A DNA stretch of 64,000 bases from Agarophyton chilense (GCA_030374765.1 JARGXX010000073.1:186001-250000); one strand, 5' to 3'; positions 46,145 through 58,210 are shown, counted from the first letter of the stretch. Translations and numbers: made by a program. Notes: generated by a model from the letters alone, not told the origin.

Positions 46145-46803
46145 CTTGATTCTTGAGGTTCTACACTTTCAAAGCACTCCCTGATGAGCGTTAGGACGCT
46201 ATAACTACAGGGAATATCAAACCCGCAATCTTGGGTGCTTTGTAACTTTTTGATCCACGAGCTTTGTTTTTGAAATGGGAGGCGAAATTTTACACCAGAG
46301 CACAAGTAATCAAACGCATTGTTTGAAACGATGGGGTCCACGTTTGAAAGAGAACGCTTTAGGCGAAATATTGCCATAATATATTTCCGTTTGAAGAAAA
46401 TTTTCTTCTCAAAATGAGGGGGAAACTGAAATGGCGCCCATCTCGAACCGATCTACAGCAATGTTTTCAGACGAACGGAAAAGAAAAAACCTTCATGATG
46501 CATCAGCTTGGTTTTGGCGGGAAAATATACGCATGAGTGTGAAGGAGTACAGCGGATCCCCTCTACAACGAATTGCACTTAGCGTTGACGAGCGAAGACT
46601 GACGGGTGTGTAGATACCTTTAAGATTCCCACCTACAATCGAAGGACTTCTGTACAAAGAACCATTATAAGCCTCTACAGCTTTCTCTTGTAGTTCGCTT
46701 TTTGGGGCTCTTCAGGACCTTCCCATTCTTGAATGTCAATTGCAACTTTCCAAAAAAAAACCACAGGTTAGGAAGTAGACCGTGTATTGGCTTGGTCGCA
46801 TCG

Positions 46804-47544
46804 ATGTCTTCATATTCAGATCATGGTGATGAGATCCCCCGATTTTCCTTCGGATCGATGGCGCTCTCTCAGGAGCAAGCTGGTCATACACAAACGCGAC
46901 TTCCAAACGCTTTAGAAGGCGAGAATCCATCACAGCCTGGTCTCAATGAGGCTATTGACAGGATGGTTATGCTAGCACGAAACGAGCAATTTAGTCCGGG
47001 GATCCTTCCTCATGAATTTCAAACGATACAGGTTATACAGGCACTTATAAAGCAGCAATCGGATCTTGTTGATGATGAAGATGACACCAACGCCAATGTT
47101 TCACTCGAATCCCAGCTTAAAAGACTCGAAATAGATCGAATTAACTACACTCTGCGCCACTACTTCCGGGTGCGCATAAAGAAGATTGAGGAGAACATAC
47201 TTTTTATATTCAAGAATTCGAGCATGCTTAACGACTTGTCTGAAGCCGAAAACAGGTACGCATCGGGTTACAGGAATTTGTTGGAAGATCATTTCAAGAA
47301 GTCATTCTTATCCATGCTACCTCTAAAAATTCAAGTCATTGAAAAAGATGGTTCCGTTGACCACGACAGTGGCCCCAATTTGGATCGGTTTGTGTTCTGC
47401 CGTGTCCGAAGCAATGTGGGTCGCATCGCTGTTGGGGAGGATTCCACAAGCGATGCGATGAATCTAAACCAAAACGATATTCTTTGCGTGCGATACAACA
47501 GCATTTCGGAACTCCTGCAGAGCGAGGACGTAGAGTTGCTCTAG
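46804..47544 (+). CDS. SLD5: GINS complex subunit SLD5
   Basis: A 246-residue protein from ATG 46804 (MSSYSDHGDEIP). An in-frame ATG at 46702 would add 34 unconserved residues. SLD5 hallmarks in order: the ALEGENPSQPGLNEAIDRMV helix region, LPHEFQTIQVI, an IDRINYTLRHYFRVRIKKIEE segment (the A-domain helix with its conserved R.YLR.R.kKIE pattern), LSEAENRYASGYRNLLEDHF, and the C-terminal B domain with FCRVRSNVG and LNQNDILCVRYNSISELLQ. GINS with MCM2-7 and CDC45 forms the replicative helicase. Length agrees with the human subunit (223 aa). Its stop is 74 bp from the stop of the convergent PPCS gene. Confidence 0.9.
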   Translation: MSSYSDHGDEIPRFSFGSMALSQEQAGHTQTRLPNALEGENPSQPGLNEAIDRMVMLARNEQFSPGILPHEFQTIQVIQALIKQQSDLVDDEDDTNANVSLESQLKRLEIDRINYTLRHYFRVRIKKIEENILFIFKNSSMLNDLSEAENRYASGYRNLLEDHFKKSFLSMLPLKIQVIEKDGSVDHDSGPNLDRFVFCRVRSNVGRIAVGEDSTSDAMNLNQNDILCVRYNSISELLQSEDVELL

Positions 47545-47618
47545 CGGCATGTCTGAATTCCATTGTATCTTACTGCGATCACAAGGACTCTTCGGCCCTA
47601 TATTAGCAGTGTATACGT

Positions 47619-48679
47619 CTATTCACCAAAGAACCTTTCGTGACTCATAGCAACTTCCTTCACCAGTGACACTTCTATGCATTCCTCTGCACTTTTGCGC
47701 TTGAGTACCCGTTTTCCAACCGTATCAAAGATTACGACTTCTTGATACCTGCTTTGCAGTAGATTCCCGATCACGCAATGCACCCCGTACTGTTCAAGCG
47801 CGACTTTGGACTTTTCCTCCAAGATCTCTGGATCTGTTTCAAGCTTTGAATCATGTCGATGACGCGCTTGTTAGCCATACATGCGTCTACGATATTTCCT
47901 GTAATATTGGATGTGTGCAGTGCATGGAGAGCAAGACATACCTTGAATGATGCGATAAAAGCTTCTGGAGCCCATTGTTGCCGGAGCAACCCGAGACATT
48001 TTGGTACAGGCTTCAGGGTAAGTTCTAGATCTTCCCCTTGAGATTGGATTTTGTGTTCAGAGAGCTGATCAGAAGGGATGTAAAAGTCCGATACAGCGGC
48101 CGCAAGGAAGAAAAGGACTGATTTCCGTAATGGTCTCAAAGTCTCAGCAATCGTAAATAAGTTTAGCAGATACTCCTGCACTGTTTGGTAAGAAATTAAG
48201 AAAAGACGATTCTTTGTGTCCTTCCAGGATTTCAGCGCTGTCACCATGGCTTCATCGCGAAACTTTACTTCGCTCTCTGATATCTGGCTCGCGTTGGCGA
48301 TCTGTTCAGGAGACAATTTTCGCAAGAAAGGAAGCTTTGAACCTTCTCTATACAAAAAAATTACTGCGTATACACTTCCTTCCATACCCAAACGTTTCTG
48401 GTTGCCGTTCCGATGGTTTTGTAAGAAGTTTTCCGCAGATTTTGCACCTCTGGTGCCAGAACTGAAATTGTCTAGGTATCTCACTGCTCGCTTTTCTAGA
48501 GGAACTGATGTGCCTCCAGAGCTGACAACTGCGATTAGAAATCCGGCGGCTTTTGCACGGCGAACAAATGCCTCCAGCTGCGGTCTTTCAAAAGCTACCC
48601 TGACATCGATAGTTCCGTCGGCTTCAATAATCGCGTGAAGAACGGAATCACCCCTGAAGAACTTTGTCATTTCACGCAA
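47619..48679 (-). CDS. PPCS: Phosphopantothenate-cysteine ligase, two exons
   Basis: Exon 1 is 48679-47942 (246 codons) and exon 2 is 47843-47619 (74 codons plus stop), giving a 320-residue protein, close to human PPCS (311). Exon 1 has the nucleotide-binding block VVSSGGTSVPLEKRAVRYLD followed by NFSSGTRGAKSAENFL, then GSVYAVIFLYREGS, FLAAAVSDFYIP and the LTLKPVPKCLGLLR segment. Exon 2 continues with LETDPEILEEKSK, then VIGNLLQSRYQEVVIF. Splicing restores the continuous SFKLETDPE sequence expected of the family. The enzyme joins cysteine to 4'-phosphopantothenate in coenzyme A synthesis in the cytosol. Confidence 0.9.
47844..47941 (-). other. Spliceosomal intron in PPCS
   Basis: 98 bp on the minus strand, starting GTATGT and ending TTCAAAG. 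Its length is not a multiple of three and it carries a stop in frame, so splicing is needed to join the conserved protein halves. It is the only clear intron among the six island genes. Confidence 0.85.
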
Positions 48680-49226
48680 CTGTGTATCCTACCTTCCCCC
48701 ACACCGGGATTACAACGCTCAACTCTTCTGCAGCACAACGAAGACCATTGAGGATTGTCTAATTTCAAGCCATTTCAATCAGAAAGCACGTTTGACTCGA
48801 CGATAAATAAGCCGGCCCTGGGCAATTTGGGGCACTCAGAAGTCCAAATTAACCACGATGATCACTGCGTGTATCTTGTGTATCCGCGCGCTCTATATTT
48901 CTAATGCCTGTATTGATCGATATAGTGATCATAACCTATTTTTGGAATTCTACCGTTACAGGCTCTATGATCACTGTAGTGATCAATAGCTCTGATAAAT
49001 GGGGTGTTTTCAATCGCGCTTAAAGACGAAAACAAAGTCGCATGGTCACTGGCTTGATCATAATTGACTACTCGCTCCTCTTAAGAGTGCTACAACCTTT
49101 CAAAATCCAATATTGGCCAACTCGTTGCTGCGCTGCACTTGCTCGCTCGATCGAAGTCTCGAACAGCCTCCTCCCACCGTTTCACATCCCCGCCCACCCC
49201 ATCAACGGGCGCCACCTTCCCTTTCC

Positions 49227-51247
49227 ATGGCGACTGTTCCCCCGAACGGAGATGAAACCCCTCACACACCGCCGCCATATCCGCCTGGCGCGGCCACAGC
49301 TTCCCAGGCGGCTATCCTTCCTTCAGCAAGTCCGCACGTACTGCCGCCGCCCTCTGGCCTTTCAAGACGCGGGCCGGGTCTGCAACAACCTAGGCCACGA
49401 GGTAGGCCTCGGTGTTCATCTTCTCGTGGTCAAAGTCGAGGCAGGAGGCGCGGGAGAGGGCGCGGGAGAGGGCGCGGGAAAGGGCGTGGTAGTGGTCGAG
49501 ATACCCGCGCACACGACTTTTCGAATGGATTGACAATCAGTGGGTCCTTTTCTGCTTCTATTTCGCTAGAGAAGACGTTTGCGCACGAAGTGCTGCACAA
49601 ATGAGGACGTCTATTGGGCAAGACGACGGTAGACAAGATGAAGCTGGAGTGTTCCGTCAGGGGTGTTCCTACGACAAGGGGTGGGTCTGTATCACTCTTT
49701 ATGAACAGATTATTGCAACAACTGCTCGAGTGGTTACACGAACGCATCAGGCTGGAAGCGCCAAAACACCACATTCTACAACTTCCAGACATGTATCATT
49801 ACGTCGCGGTATTGCTTTTATCGCGTACTAGTGGCTTTAGTTTCGCAAAGACGCTAAATGTATTAAGACTGTCCGGAAGTGCTATGTTGTCGCTGGAAGT
49901 AACTCGGTTTATTTGCTGAAAACATTTTGGCATACTCGACTACTGGCCGTGGAGGAGACGGCCTCATGGAGTGGAACGCGCCGCGCGATCAGACGCGTCA
50001 ATTAGGGGAGTTCGAGCAGCTTGCATTTCGCGAAACGAAGAAGGTGTTCTATGTCCCGCTGAACATTCTTGTTACGCTCGACGAAGATCTCTTTGGGACA
50101 AGGGCGGCAGACAATCAGGACAAGATGCTGAGCGCGAAGAAGGCGGACTGGGAGGGAAATTCTGCAGCCGCAGTGGCAGATGCCCTTTTTCGCGTCGTTC
50201 TTGCTCTGCTCTTTCGCCGTCGCGGGAAGACGCAGTTTGACTAAGTAAGGAGAATGCTCGAGGTTAAAACCGACAGTAGGGGAGAAGATGTTTCTAATGC
50301 ATGCTTCGTCACTGCCGATTGGGGATACGGCAAATCACCGTTTATGGAGTTGCTTTCCGAGTTTGGTTTTGGCTCAGTCTTCGTGATGCCGGACCATTTA
50401 TTGTGCGTACACCCGTTCGTCGCTGCATCCTACCTGAACCCAGGCAGAGGTGACATAGTGGTTGTGGATGGTCAAGACGGGGACGACAATGAAACGTTGA
50501 GAACCCCAGTGGCACTTCTGCATGCGGGGGTTGAGCACGCGAGCGCGTCGGCCGTGGATGCTGTTGGAAGTACAGCCACAGAATTAGAACCTGGAATGGA
50601 GGTGGGTGTGCAAGCTGACCGAAGGCGGGGATTCATTATTGAAGACGACTCGAAGCTCGGGCCTGACGTTTTTATGGCCACGAAGAATGCTGGATCATCT
50701 ACCTCATCGCGCGTGGGGCAGAAGCTTGTAACCGCTGTCGTTGTGCGGGAGCAAGGAACAGAAAAGTTTGCAAAGGTGCTGCGATTCATGTACACCGTTC
50801 CTGCATCAATACAGGAAAGTTTGAAAACTTGGATCGCAGTGCCCAAGCCGAACGGTGTGCTCCAGAATGAGCTGTATACGCGAAAGAAATCTGACCCGCC
50901 AGAGGTTGTAGCACTGAAGGAGGTCGTGTAGAACGCTCTCGCTGCCAGTTGCAGTGTGCTCACAACTGGACAGCGTTGCGCAGATTGGTTCGTGCTCCGG
51001 CAATTTAGGGTGACGGGCTCGAATGCGAGTTTTGTTCTTCTCAGCAACGCAGACGTTCGGTCTGCGTTTGGACTACAGCCCGCTTCTGGCCGGGAGAGAA
51101 ACGCCAGTCAATGGTTCGATCTTTTCTACGACGGCTGGTTTTCTTCAAAGCGATCGAAGGAAGCTATGATGCAGAGTAGCGCCAACGAAAACGCAGTCCT
51201 CAACTCATTGCGTGCGATGCCTTTTGTAAGGAAGATCTTCGAGACAA
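49227..51247 (+). pseudogene. piggyBac-like transposase, N-terminal part with start of YqaJ domain
   Basis: The N-terminus (ATG 49227) is Pro-rich, then Arg/Gly-rich with a 13-bp repeat (about 49446-49490). A TGA at 49602 and frame changes near 49860-49930 break the transposase core. From about 49885 one frame continues to the gypsy insertion with TAA at 50242 and TAG at 50929. The segment TADWGYGKSPFMELLSEFGF followed by GSVFVMPDHLLC..HPF and VREQGTEKFAKVLRFMY look like part of a DDE transposase catalytic region. After the TAG, QRCADWFVLRQFRVTGSNAS and NENAVLNSLRAMPFVRKIFE match the start of a YqaJ-type (lambda-exonuclease-like) nuclease domain. The frame is cut at FET by Gypsy-2. Confidence 0.5.
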
Positions 51248-51689
51248 TGTGAAGGAGCGGTGATAGCGGTTGAGCCCTCTAAGCCGCCGGGCCCCGAAGG
51301 ATATTGCAGGTGACACGTGTACGGGTCGACCTCAGGTGGACTCATGTAGATTATTGTTTTATTTTAATTAGTGTAATAGTTTAACACTACGGTGCCAGGG
51401 AGATCTCAGCGCCTCGCCAGTACTATTTACTTGGCTCGAGTGATGCTTCTCCCTTAGAGTACGGTAGGCACCGTTAGGATACTAACCCCTTTGGTATATT
51501 AGATCCACCCTTTGGTCTTCAAGCCATCGTTTCCGTAGCTCCAACCTATAGGACTACGCAGTAAACGCCAGCCCATTGCTCCAAGTACTCTGGGAGTGCC
51601 GCCGTCAAGGATTCGAACCTTAGGACCCGCTCTACCACGCTACCACCGGTCGAGAAACGTGCGCTGACTTAACCCGTCATTGAGTTACA
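51248..51689 (+). repeat. Gypsy-2 5' LTR
   Basis: 442 bp from TGTGAAGGAGCGG to GAGTTACA. The partner is 59772-60218, with more differences than between the Gypsy-1 LTRs, so this is an older insertion. It contains a tRNA-like segment on the minus strand. Confidence 0.9.
51590..51653 (-). other. tRNA-like segment inside Gypsy-2 LTR
   Basis: On the minus strand TGGTAGCGTGGTAGAGCGGG resembles a D-arm/A box and GGTTCGAATCC (51619-51609) is a perfect T-arm/B box. The anticodon arm is missing: only a few bases separate the two. The 3' LTR has the same segment (about 60118-60178) with GGTTTGAATCC. It is a tRNA-derived relic or pol III promoter, not a functional tRNA gene. Confidence 0.55.
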
Positions 51690-51692
51690 TTT

Positions 51693-51710
51693 TGGTCTCC
51701 TGACTTAGAA
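51693..51710 (+). promoter_or_regulatory. Gypsy-2 primer binding site
   Basis: TGGTCTCCTGACTTAGAA, 3 bp after the 5' LTR, matches the Gypsy-1 site at 17 of 18 positions. Confidence 0.7.
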
Positions 51711-51813
51711 ACCTTTGGAATAATTCAACGGACCACTGGAACGAAGAATTATCCTGATTCTAACCTTTGGTTTAATTCCCCAACGGACCAGAAGTACAGA
51801 AGCAACCGCCATT

Positions 51814-54027
51814 ATGGATGCAGGAAACACACCCAACCGACCCTACCATAGGACTTCTACGGCAGGACGAATTGCAACTACAACGCCGGCGATGTCGCCT
51901 GACCCCCAGGTTCATACCGCTAGCGACTGCAGGAGCACGAGGAGCCAGCCGCAAGAAGTACTGACCCCCCTGGATAACCCTGTAAGGATTCGACGAGAAC
52001 CCACGGTGGCAGCGCGTTTACGAGAACGCCTCACCAGGGCCACCTCTAGGGCAGGGACACCTCAAGGAGAAACTCACCAGACCGAAGGAATGAGAGAAAA
52101 CATGCCCGCAGGGCTTGCCGACCTTCTGTAGCCCCGTCTCCGTGAGCACTCCTCAGCCCACGTGGATTCCATTATAGACGTGCGACTCGCTACGGCGATC
52201 GCTGACCATACGGATTACCTCATCACGCGAATCTTCCCTAAGGTCATGGAGTCTGAGCTATTATTAGACTCCCTCATTCAGGCCGTTCAAGGAGCAGTCA
52301 CCCGCCAGGCAGGCAATTTGGTCTCTAAGACCACCCCACCACAAATCAACCATCCGGTCTCCATATGGCAACCCCCTACCACACCCCCAGGAGTGGCGGC
52401 GTTATCCGCCCCTCGCCGGGAAATCCATCAGGAAACCCCCATGGTGGGCCAATCTAGGAGCAGAAGAGAAGCTCCGCGTCTAGATGAGAGACAGGTTGCT
52501 CATCAGGAGAATCCAAGAGAGGTACAAGCGAGGAGCAGAAGAGAAGCTCCGCGTCTAGAAGAGAGACCGCTTGCCCCACCCGACGGATTATATGAGGTAC
52601 AGCGACCTCAGGGCTCCATCGGATCAGATAGGGAGATCGATCGTTTAGGTCCCTACTCCGGTGGAAAGAAAAGAAGCAACCGTAGGAGAAAGAAGAACAG
52701 AAGAAGCAAGAGAAGAGACTATTCGGACACGAGTGATTACGAATCGACGTCGACCGAAACGACCGACTCGGAAGTGAACGAGGCTACTGTTCGAGGCCTC
52801 AGACCACTGACAATCACTAACGAACTCTTACTTAAGGTTCTAGACTACCGGAATTACCGGCTGGCCGACAGGTCCGCGAAATATTCTGGTTCGGTGGCCC
52901 GCAGAGTCGCCAAATGGGCCAAACGGATGCAACTAACCATAACGGACAAGTTCTCCGGTTCCGATCCCATTGCTGTTCTTAGGTTTCTCAGTTTGTTCCG
53001 TACAGCCTGCGACCAGAAACCTGTCCACGAGAGCGCCGCTCTGTACCTTTTCCAATTTTGCCTTACGGGACAGGCGCGTGACCGAGTGGTTTCGAAGATA
53101 TCTAGCACAACTGACCTCGTGGACGCTCAAGACCGTGAGCTCCTCAGGTCATACCCTCAGATTGTTCATTACCTCTTGGAAACTTACGCCACGGATGAAG
53201 TTATTATGGATGCCCACCAGGAAGTAATATCCTTTAGGCAGAGCTCCAACATGACCGAATCGGCTTTCGCAGACAACCTATGGAAGAGGACTTACCGATA
53301 GGGAAACGTGTTCTCCGAAGGACGGTTTAAACGCCACTTCATCACGGGATTTCTCCCTTCCATTCGGACACATGTATGCAATTACCACACGGAAAACCCG
53401 CAATACTCCTTCCGAAGGCTCGGTACCTACGCCGAGGTTTATGGCAAAACCTACAGGACCTACAGGCGCAACACTGATATAACCAGAGGACACGCAACTC
53501 CATTGCGTAAACCCAACCAAGCCCATTTGGTTAGCTCCACGGAGTCAGACATGGATGCTTCACTCATTAACGCCGATTCAGGAGATGTCCTCGCGGTCAA
53601 TTTCAGTGCTCCCCAGTCCGGGCCCCCATCATATATCTCCCATGGAAGTACAGCGATCATTGGACCACCCACACCCAAGTATTCTCCCTTTCCGGCCCGC
53701 AAGGACGTTTTTGTTCGCTCGCCAAGGGCCTGCTTCCTCTGCCTGTCACTGACCCAACCTTGAGACTGTACGAGGTATCTGCCTGAGGACGCACGAAAAA
53801 CCCTCCTAGCCCTAAGTGAAGAGAATTACCGGGTGCGGAGATCCGAAGGAATGTATAACAGGGCACAGCAACGAACCACAGGGAACTCTGGAAGCTCACG
53901 CTATGCCACGCCTTCGGACACTCCTAACAAAGCCCCACAGGTCCACGCCATTTTTGATCCTACGGACGACCCCGTGGAAGAACCCTATCCTCAGGAAGAA
54001 ACGGAAACCCCATCGGACAACTCCTAG
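51814..54027 (+). pseudogene. Gypsy-2 gag, three internal stops
   Basis: One frame of 737 codons from ATG 51814 is broken by TAG (52129), TAG (53299) and TGA (53761). Two copies of a segment with RSRREAPRL (about 52455 and 52530) form an internal duplication. A Lys/Arg-rich and Ser/Thr-rich linker precedes the capsid-like domain (about 52800-53480), which parallels Gypsy-1 gag (LLKVLDYRNYRL against LLPYRYYRLDN). The zinc knuckle is degenerate: CFLCLSLTQP is followed by the TGA and then DC, so the histidine is gone. Confidence 0.75.
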
Positions 54028-54077
54028 AGGGACGAGTCTACGAAAATCCTCCCTCTTTAAGCCCCTGCCTCAACAAA

Positions 54078-56894
54078 TTGGACGGTCATGAGCCAAAGAG
54101 CTCCTCACCTCCCAATACAAACCGCCCACAATGGACCACTCAGGATGAACCACAATTGGAACACAGTAACGACCCGGTCTGTATCCTCAGGAAAGAGAAC
54201 TATAAAGTTCGAGTAACCGTAGGACTTCGTTCCAACAACTCTCGAGTGACCACAGCTATATTGGGCACAGGTGCTGGTCCCAACTTGGTCCATCCTAAAC
54301 TCCTCCCAATGGGTTGGCAAGATTTCCTTGAGGCAAGGAAGACCCCAAGGATTACCGATGCGTCTCGTAGACCAGTGGAAATTAAAGGGATAGTACCACT
54401 TTACCTCCAGGCAGGACAATTCAAATTCCGCACGTGTTTTCTTGTATGTCCTAACTTGGGCGCCGAGGCAATCCTAGGGACCTCCTTTATCGACCAATAC
54501 ATTAAGGCCATTTATCCAGGCCCTAGGAAAGTCGCGTTTTACCGTGCACCTTCCATCTCCATAACTGGTTCAACCCCAGGGCCAGAAGCTAACTGCAAAC
54601 GAGCGGTTGTCTGCGAAAACGCGAAGTCCAATAAGGTTCGCCTGTCAAAGGCCATAACGATACCCCCGACGACCAAAATCTCTGTATCGGTCCATTCCCA
54701 CTCCTCAGGCCTCTTAACGATTCAGAACCACTCGAACACGGTTCTGAAGCACCTTACCTTGATGGCCAATCGAGTAATGGACATCCATCCCAATAGGTCC
54801 TTTTTGGTCACAATCAGCAACTTCCGAGATAAACCCGTACGGTTGCCTAAAGTTACAGGGATTGGTATTACTCTAACCGCGCCCGTAGCCATTATGGAGG
54901 CCCAAATGGATAATCTTGCGACGCCAACTCCCGACGAGGACGTCGACTCTTGGGAGGGGACGGTCGCCATCGGCGAAGAATTCGAATCCTATAGGTCCCA
55001 GGTACTTGATCTCCTCAGGGAATATCAGGCCATGTGGTCAGGTAGATTGGACACAATCAGAGCCACTACACACCGCATTGACCTTCAGGATGACGCTAGA
55101 CCACAATTCCAGCACCCATACCGTCCAGGCCTTAAAAGTAGGGAAATTGTCGCCGACCAGATGGAAAAGATGCGCAAAGCTCAAGTCATAGAAGAGCCGG
55201 CGCCTCCAAACCAATCCAAATGGGCAAGTCCCCTTGTCCTTGTGGCGAAGAAAGATGGCTCCGTCAGGTTATGTGTCGACTACAGGAAGCTGAACGCAGT
55301 AACCAAGAGGGACTCATACCCGATACCCCGCATGGACGACTGTCTGGATTCCTTAAGCGAAACTGTCGTATTTACCACACTGGACACTAACTCTGGATAC
55401 TGGAAAATCCCTTTGGCCGACGAAGCGAAAGCGCTGACAAACCTTACCACCCATGACGGTATGTTCAAATTTACTCGCAAGCACTTTGGTTTGATGAATG
55501 CACCAGCCACTTTGCAACGGGTAATGGGCATTATACTGTCCAGAGTCTGATGGAAGTTCGCCTTGGTCTATGTGTATGACGTTATAATCTTCTCACGGAC
55601 CGTAAAGGAACACTTTCGCCACCTGAAGAAGGTGCTAACAATCCTTCAGGACGCTGGAGTATCACTGAAACTCCGCAAATGCGCTTTCTTCCAGGCCTCA
55701 GTGGATTATCACGGTCACGTCGTCCTCGCAGGAAAGCTAAAGGTGGTGACACGGACCACAAATGCGATTCGCCAGACTAAGCCTCCTAGGATCCACACGG
55801 AACTACGATCCTTCGTGGGCTTGTGCAACATTTACCGACGGTTCGTCCAAGGGTTTGCCAAGACATCGGCCCCTCTAAACGCGATTCTAAAGAAGGGAAC
55901 ACCTTCGGAGTTCGAAGCCCTTACGGACGACCAGTACGAAGCATTTCAGACCCTAAACGACAAATTGCTGAACCCACCCATATTGGCCTTACCAGAGCCC
56001 AATAAGCCTTTCATCCTGGACACAGATGCCTCTGATGTCCAAGTGAGTTGTGCACTGCTACAGGAACAGGAGTCACCGAAGGACCATCGACCTATTGGCT
56101 ACCGGAGCAGAACGCTCACCAGCGAGGAGCGAAACTACAGTACGACCCAAAAGGAATGTCTAGCCATCGTATGGTCCGTACTGACACTCCGTCTGTACCT
56201 CGAGGGAACCAGGTTTACCATTAGGACAGACCATGACTCACTCCGCTGGCTACTCAATATGACCGATGCATCGAGTCGCCTCGCGAAGTGGCGCCTCAGG
56301 CTGTCAGAATATGACTACGAGATAACCTATAGGCCAAGCATCAAGCACCAGGCAGCAGATGCCCTGTCGCGAATCATTACCGACAGAACTGATGACACCC
56401 CATTGGACGACCTAATTCCCACCCCCTTTAAAGATAATGGACCTCAGGACTACACGGAAACAGATGACCTTATGGGTAAGGTGCAATCGGAGGATCCTGA
56501 GGTAAAGAAGAACGAAGTATACCTGTTTGACTGGGAGACAGTACCGCCCAATTCGGCACGCCCTCAGGTTAATGCGATAACCCCGGAGGAAAAAGAGCTC
56601 CTCCCTATAACTATTGACGAACTCCTACAGGCGCAGGTCGAAGGCGAATACTCCAATGAAACAGCCCAATTGGTAGGGAACCCAGGATGCCTGTTCGACT
56701 ATGACCGATTTGGGCTACTATGTCTCCACTCACCGCTGGATGGCGCACTCCAACGGATAATACCAACTTCGCTAAGGGCGCGATTCCTATACCTCGCCCA
56801 TTTACCCCGCTTGGCTGGCCATCATGGAGGCCGAGGAATGTACCATACCCTAAGGAAGTTCTTCTACTGGCCACTACTGGCGCAGGACCTATAG
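54078..56894 (+). pseudogene. Gypsy-2 pol: protease, reverse transcriptase, RNase H, integrase finger
   Basis: The frame has one internal TGA (55548). The protease shows ILGTGAGPN where DTGA/DSGA is required: the catalytic Asp is Gly (codon 54264-54266). The reverse transcriptase has WASPLVLVAKKDGSVRLCVD, YPIPRMDD and HFGLMNAPA, but the catalytic box reads YVYD (55569-55580), its first Asp being Tyr. RNase H (LDTDASD, QKECLAIVW, RTDHDSLRWLL, ADALSR) appears intact. The integrase HHCC finger begins with HHGGRGMYHTLRKFFYWP before TAG at 56892. Confidence 0.9.
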
Positions 56895-57607
56895 CAAACC
56901 GCACGGAACTGTGCATCGTGCGCACAGATCCGAGGGTCTCGCGCCAACCATCAGGCCAAACTAAAGCTCTTCCCCGCCGCAGGTCCAATGGAATTTGTCG
57001 CAATGGATATACTTGGGCCTTTGCCTAAGTCGTCCCATGGGAAACGGTTTGTTTGGTTACAACCGATAGCTTTACCAAACTTACCCGAGCCCTACCCCTA
57101 GGGAAGACAACGGCCACGGATGTCGCCACGGCCTTCTTGTCCCACTGGATACATCCATATGGCATGCCACTCTACCTCCTTACGGAAAACGGCAGCCAGA
57201 TTGTACCAAAATTCTTCTCGCATGTCTGTGCTACCTCAGGTATCAAACATGTGACCACCACGGCGTACCACCCGCAAACCAATGGCCAAGCCAAACGCTT
57301 CAACCGCATCCTTCTGGACCGATTGGCGCACTACATTTCGGAGCACCAATTGGATTGGGACGTATACGCTGACCCACTGGTTTATGCGTACAACACGCAG
57401 GTGCACGCTTCCACAGGGACAATGCTTTTCGACTTAACGCTAACGAGAGTGCCGCTGCCGATATCTGTTGACCTTCAGGAGTCTATCATACCCCAGGACA
57501 TAACCGAAGGGATGACTCCTACCCAGGCGAAGCGCTACTCGCCCCGACGCATTGACCGTGTTCTCCAATCGGCCAAAACGGTACTAACCAAAGCCCAACA
57601 GCGCTAG
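56895..57607 (+). pseudogene. Gypsy-2 integrase core
   Basis: After the TAG, CASCA completes the zinc finger and VAMDILGPLP provides the first catalytic Asp. A one-base frame change near 57052 leads to the rest of the core. The second acidic position reads TENGSQ instead of TDNGSQ (Glu codon 57185-57187). The third reads NGQAKRFNR instead of the usual ERFNR (Lys codon 57293-57295). The D-D-E triad is thus D-E-K, which should be inactive. Confidence 0.85.
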
Positions 57608-58210
57608 AAGTCCAACTTCGACAAAGCCATTTGGAACACACCGACCTTTTGGAAAGGAGATCTGGTTTACCTGGACCGGCCACCGAAGGACAGTGAGGTA
57701 CACGGGGACACTACGCGGAAGCTCTTACCCCGCTCTACGGGACCATACAAAGTCCTTAAGGCCAATGAACACACCATCACGTTGCTCATCGACGGCCTAC
57801 AGGACACTGTGTCTATTGACCGCGTGACACGAGCTCCAAGTTCCTCCGGACCACGAACGTCCCAGCCCCCTGGCCCAACGGAAGCACCACGACCTCAGGT
57901 CGACACTCAAGTCTCTGCACCCCTTAAGGCAGTTCGCGAGGACTCAACTAGCCCCACGGACGCGATGGTCAATGCCAACTACTAGGACCCATCGCTCCCA
58001 ACCGACTCCGATTAATTCGCCCCTCTGGACCACACTCTCCTTCCGGAGGATGAACACCATCCGGAATACGTAATTGAGGGCAACATCTTCGCCGGTCGGG
58101 GAGAAGATGGAACTATGCGCTATCACGTTCGTTGGTTCGGCTACACACCTGAGGAAGATACTTGGCAAGAGCCTCAAACCATTACAGCTAATTTTATCGC
58201 CCGCTATTGA
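57608..58210 (+). pseudogene. Gypsy-2 integrase tail with chromodomain
   Basis: Same frame as the integrase core after a TAG at 57605. GDLVYLDRPPKDS and LLPRSTGPYKVLKAN are the GPY/F module. Stops at 57983 and 58013 precede a chromodomain with EYVIEGNIFAGRGEDGTMRY, HVRWFGYTPEEDTWQEP (about 58063-58190) and TGA at 58208. A chromodomain at this place defines the chromovirus branch of gypsy elements. Confidence 0.8.

Noticed and set aside
46431-46613. 60-codon ORF upstream of SLD5
   Set aside because: Short, no motif, in a divergent promoter region; chance ORF or 5' leader.
51590-51653. Functional tRNA gene
   Set aside because: The anticodon arm is missing and the segment lies within an LTR in both copies.
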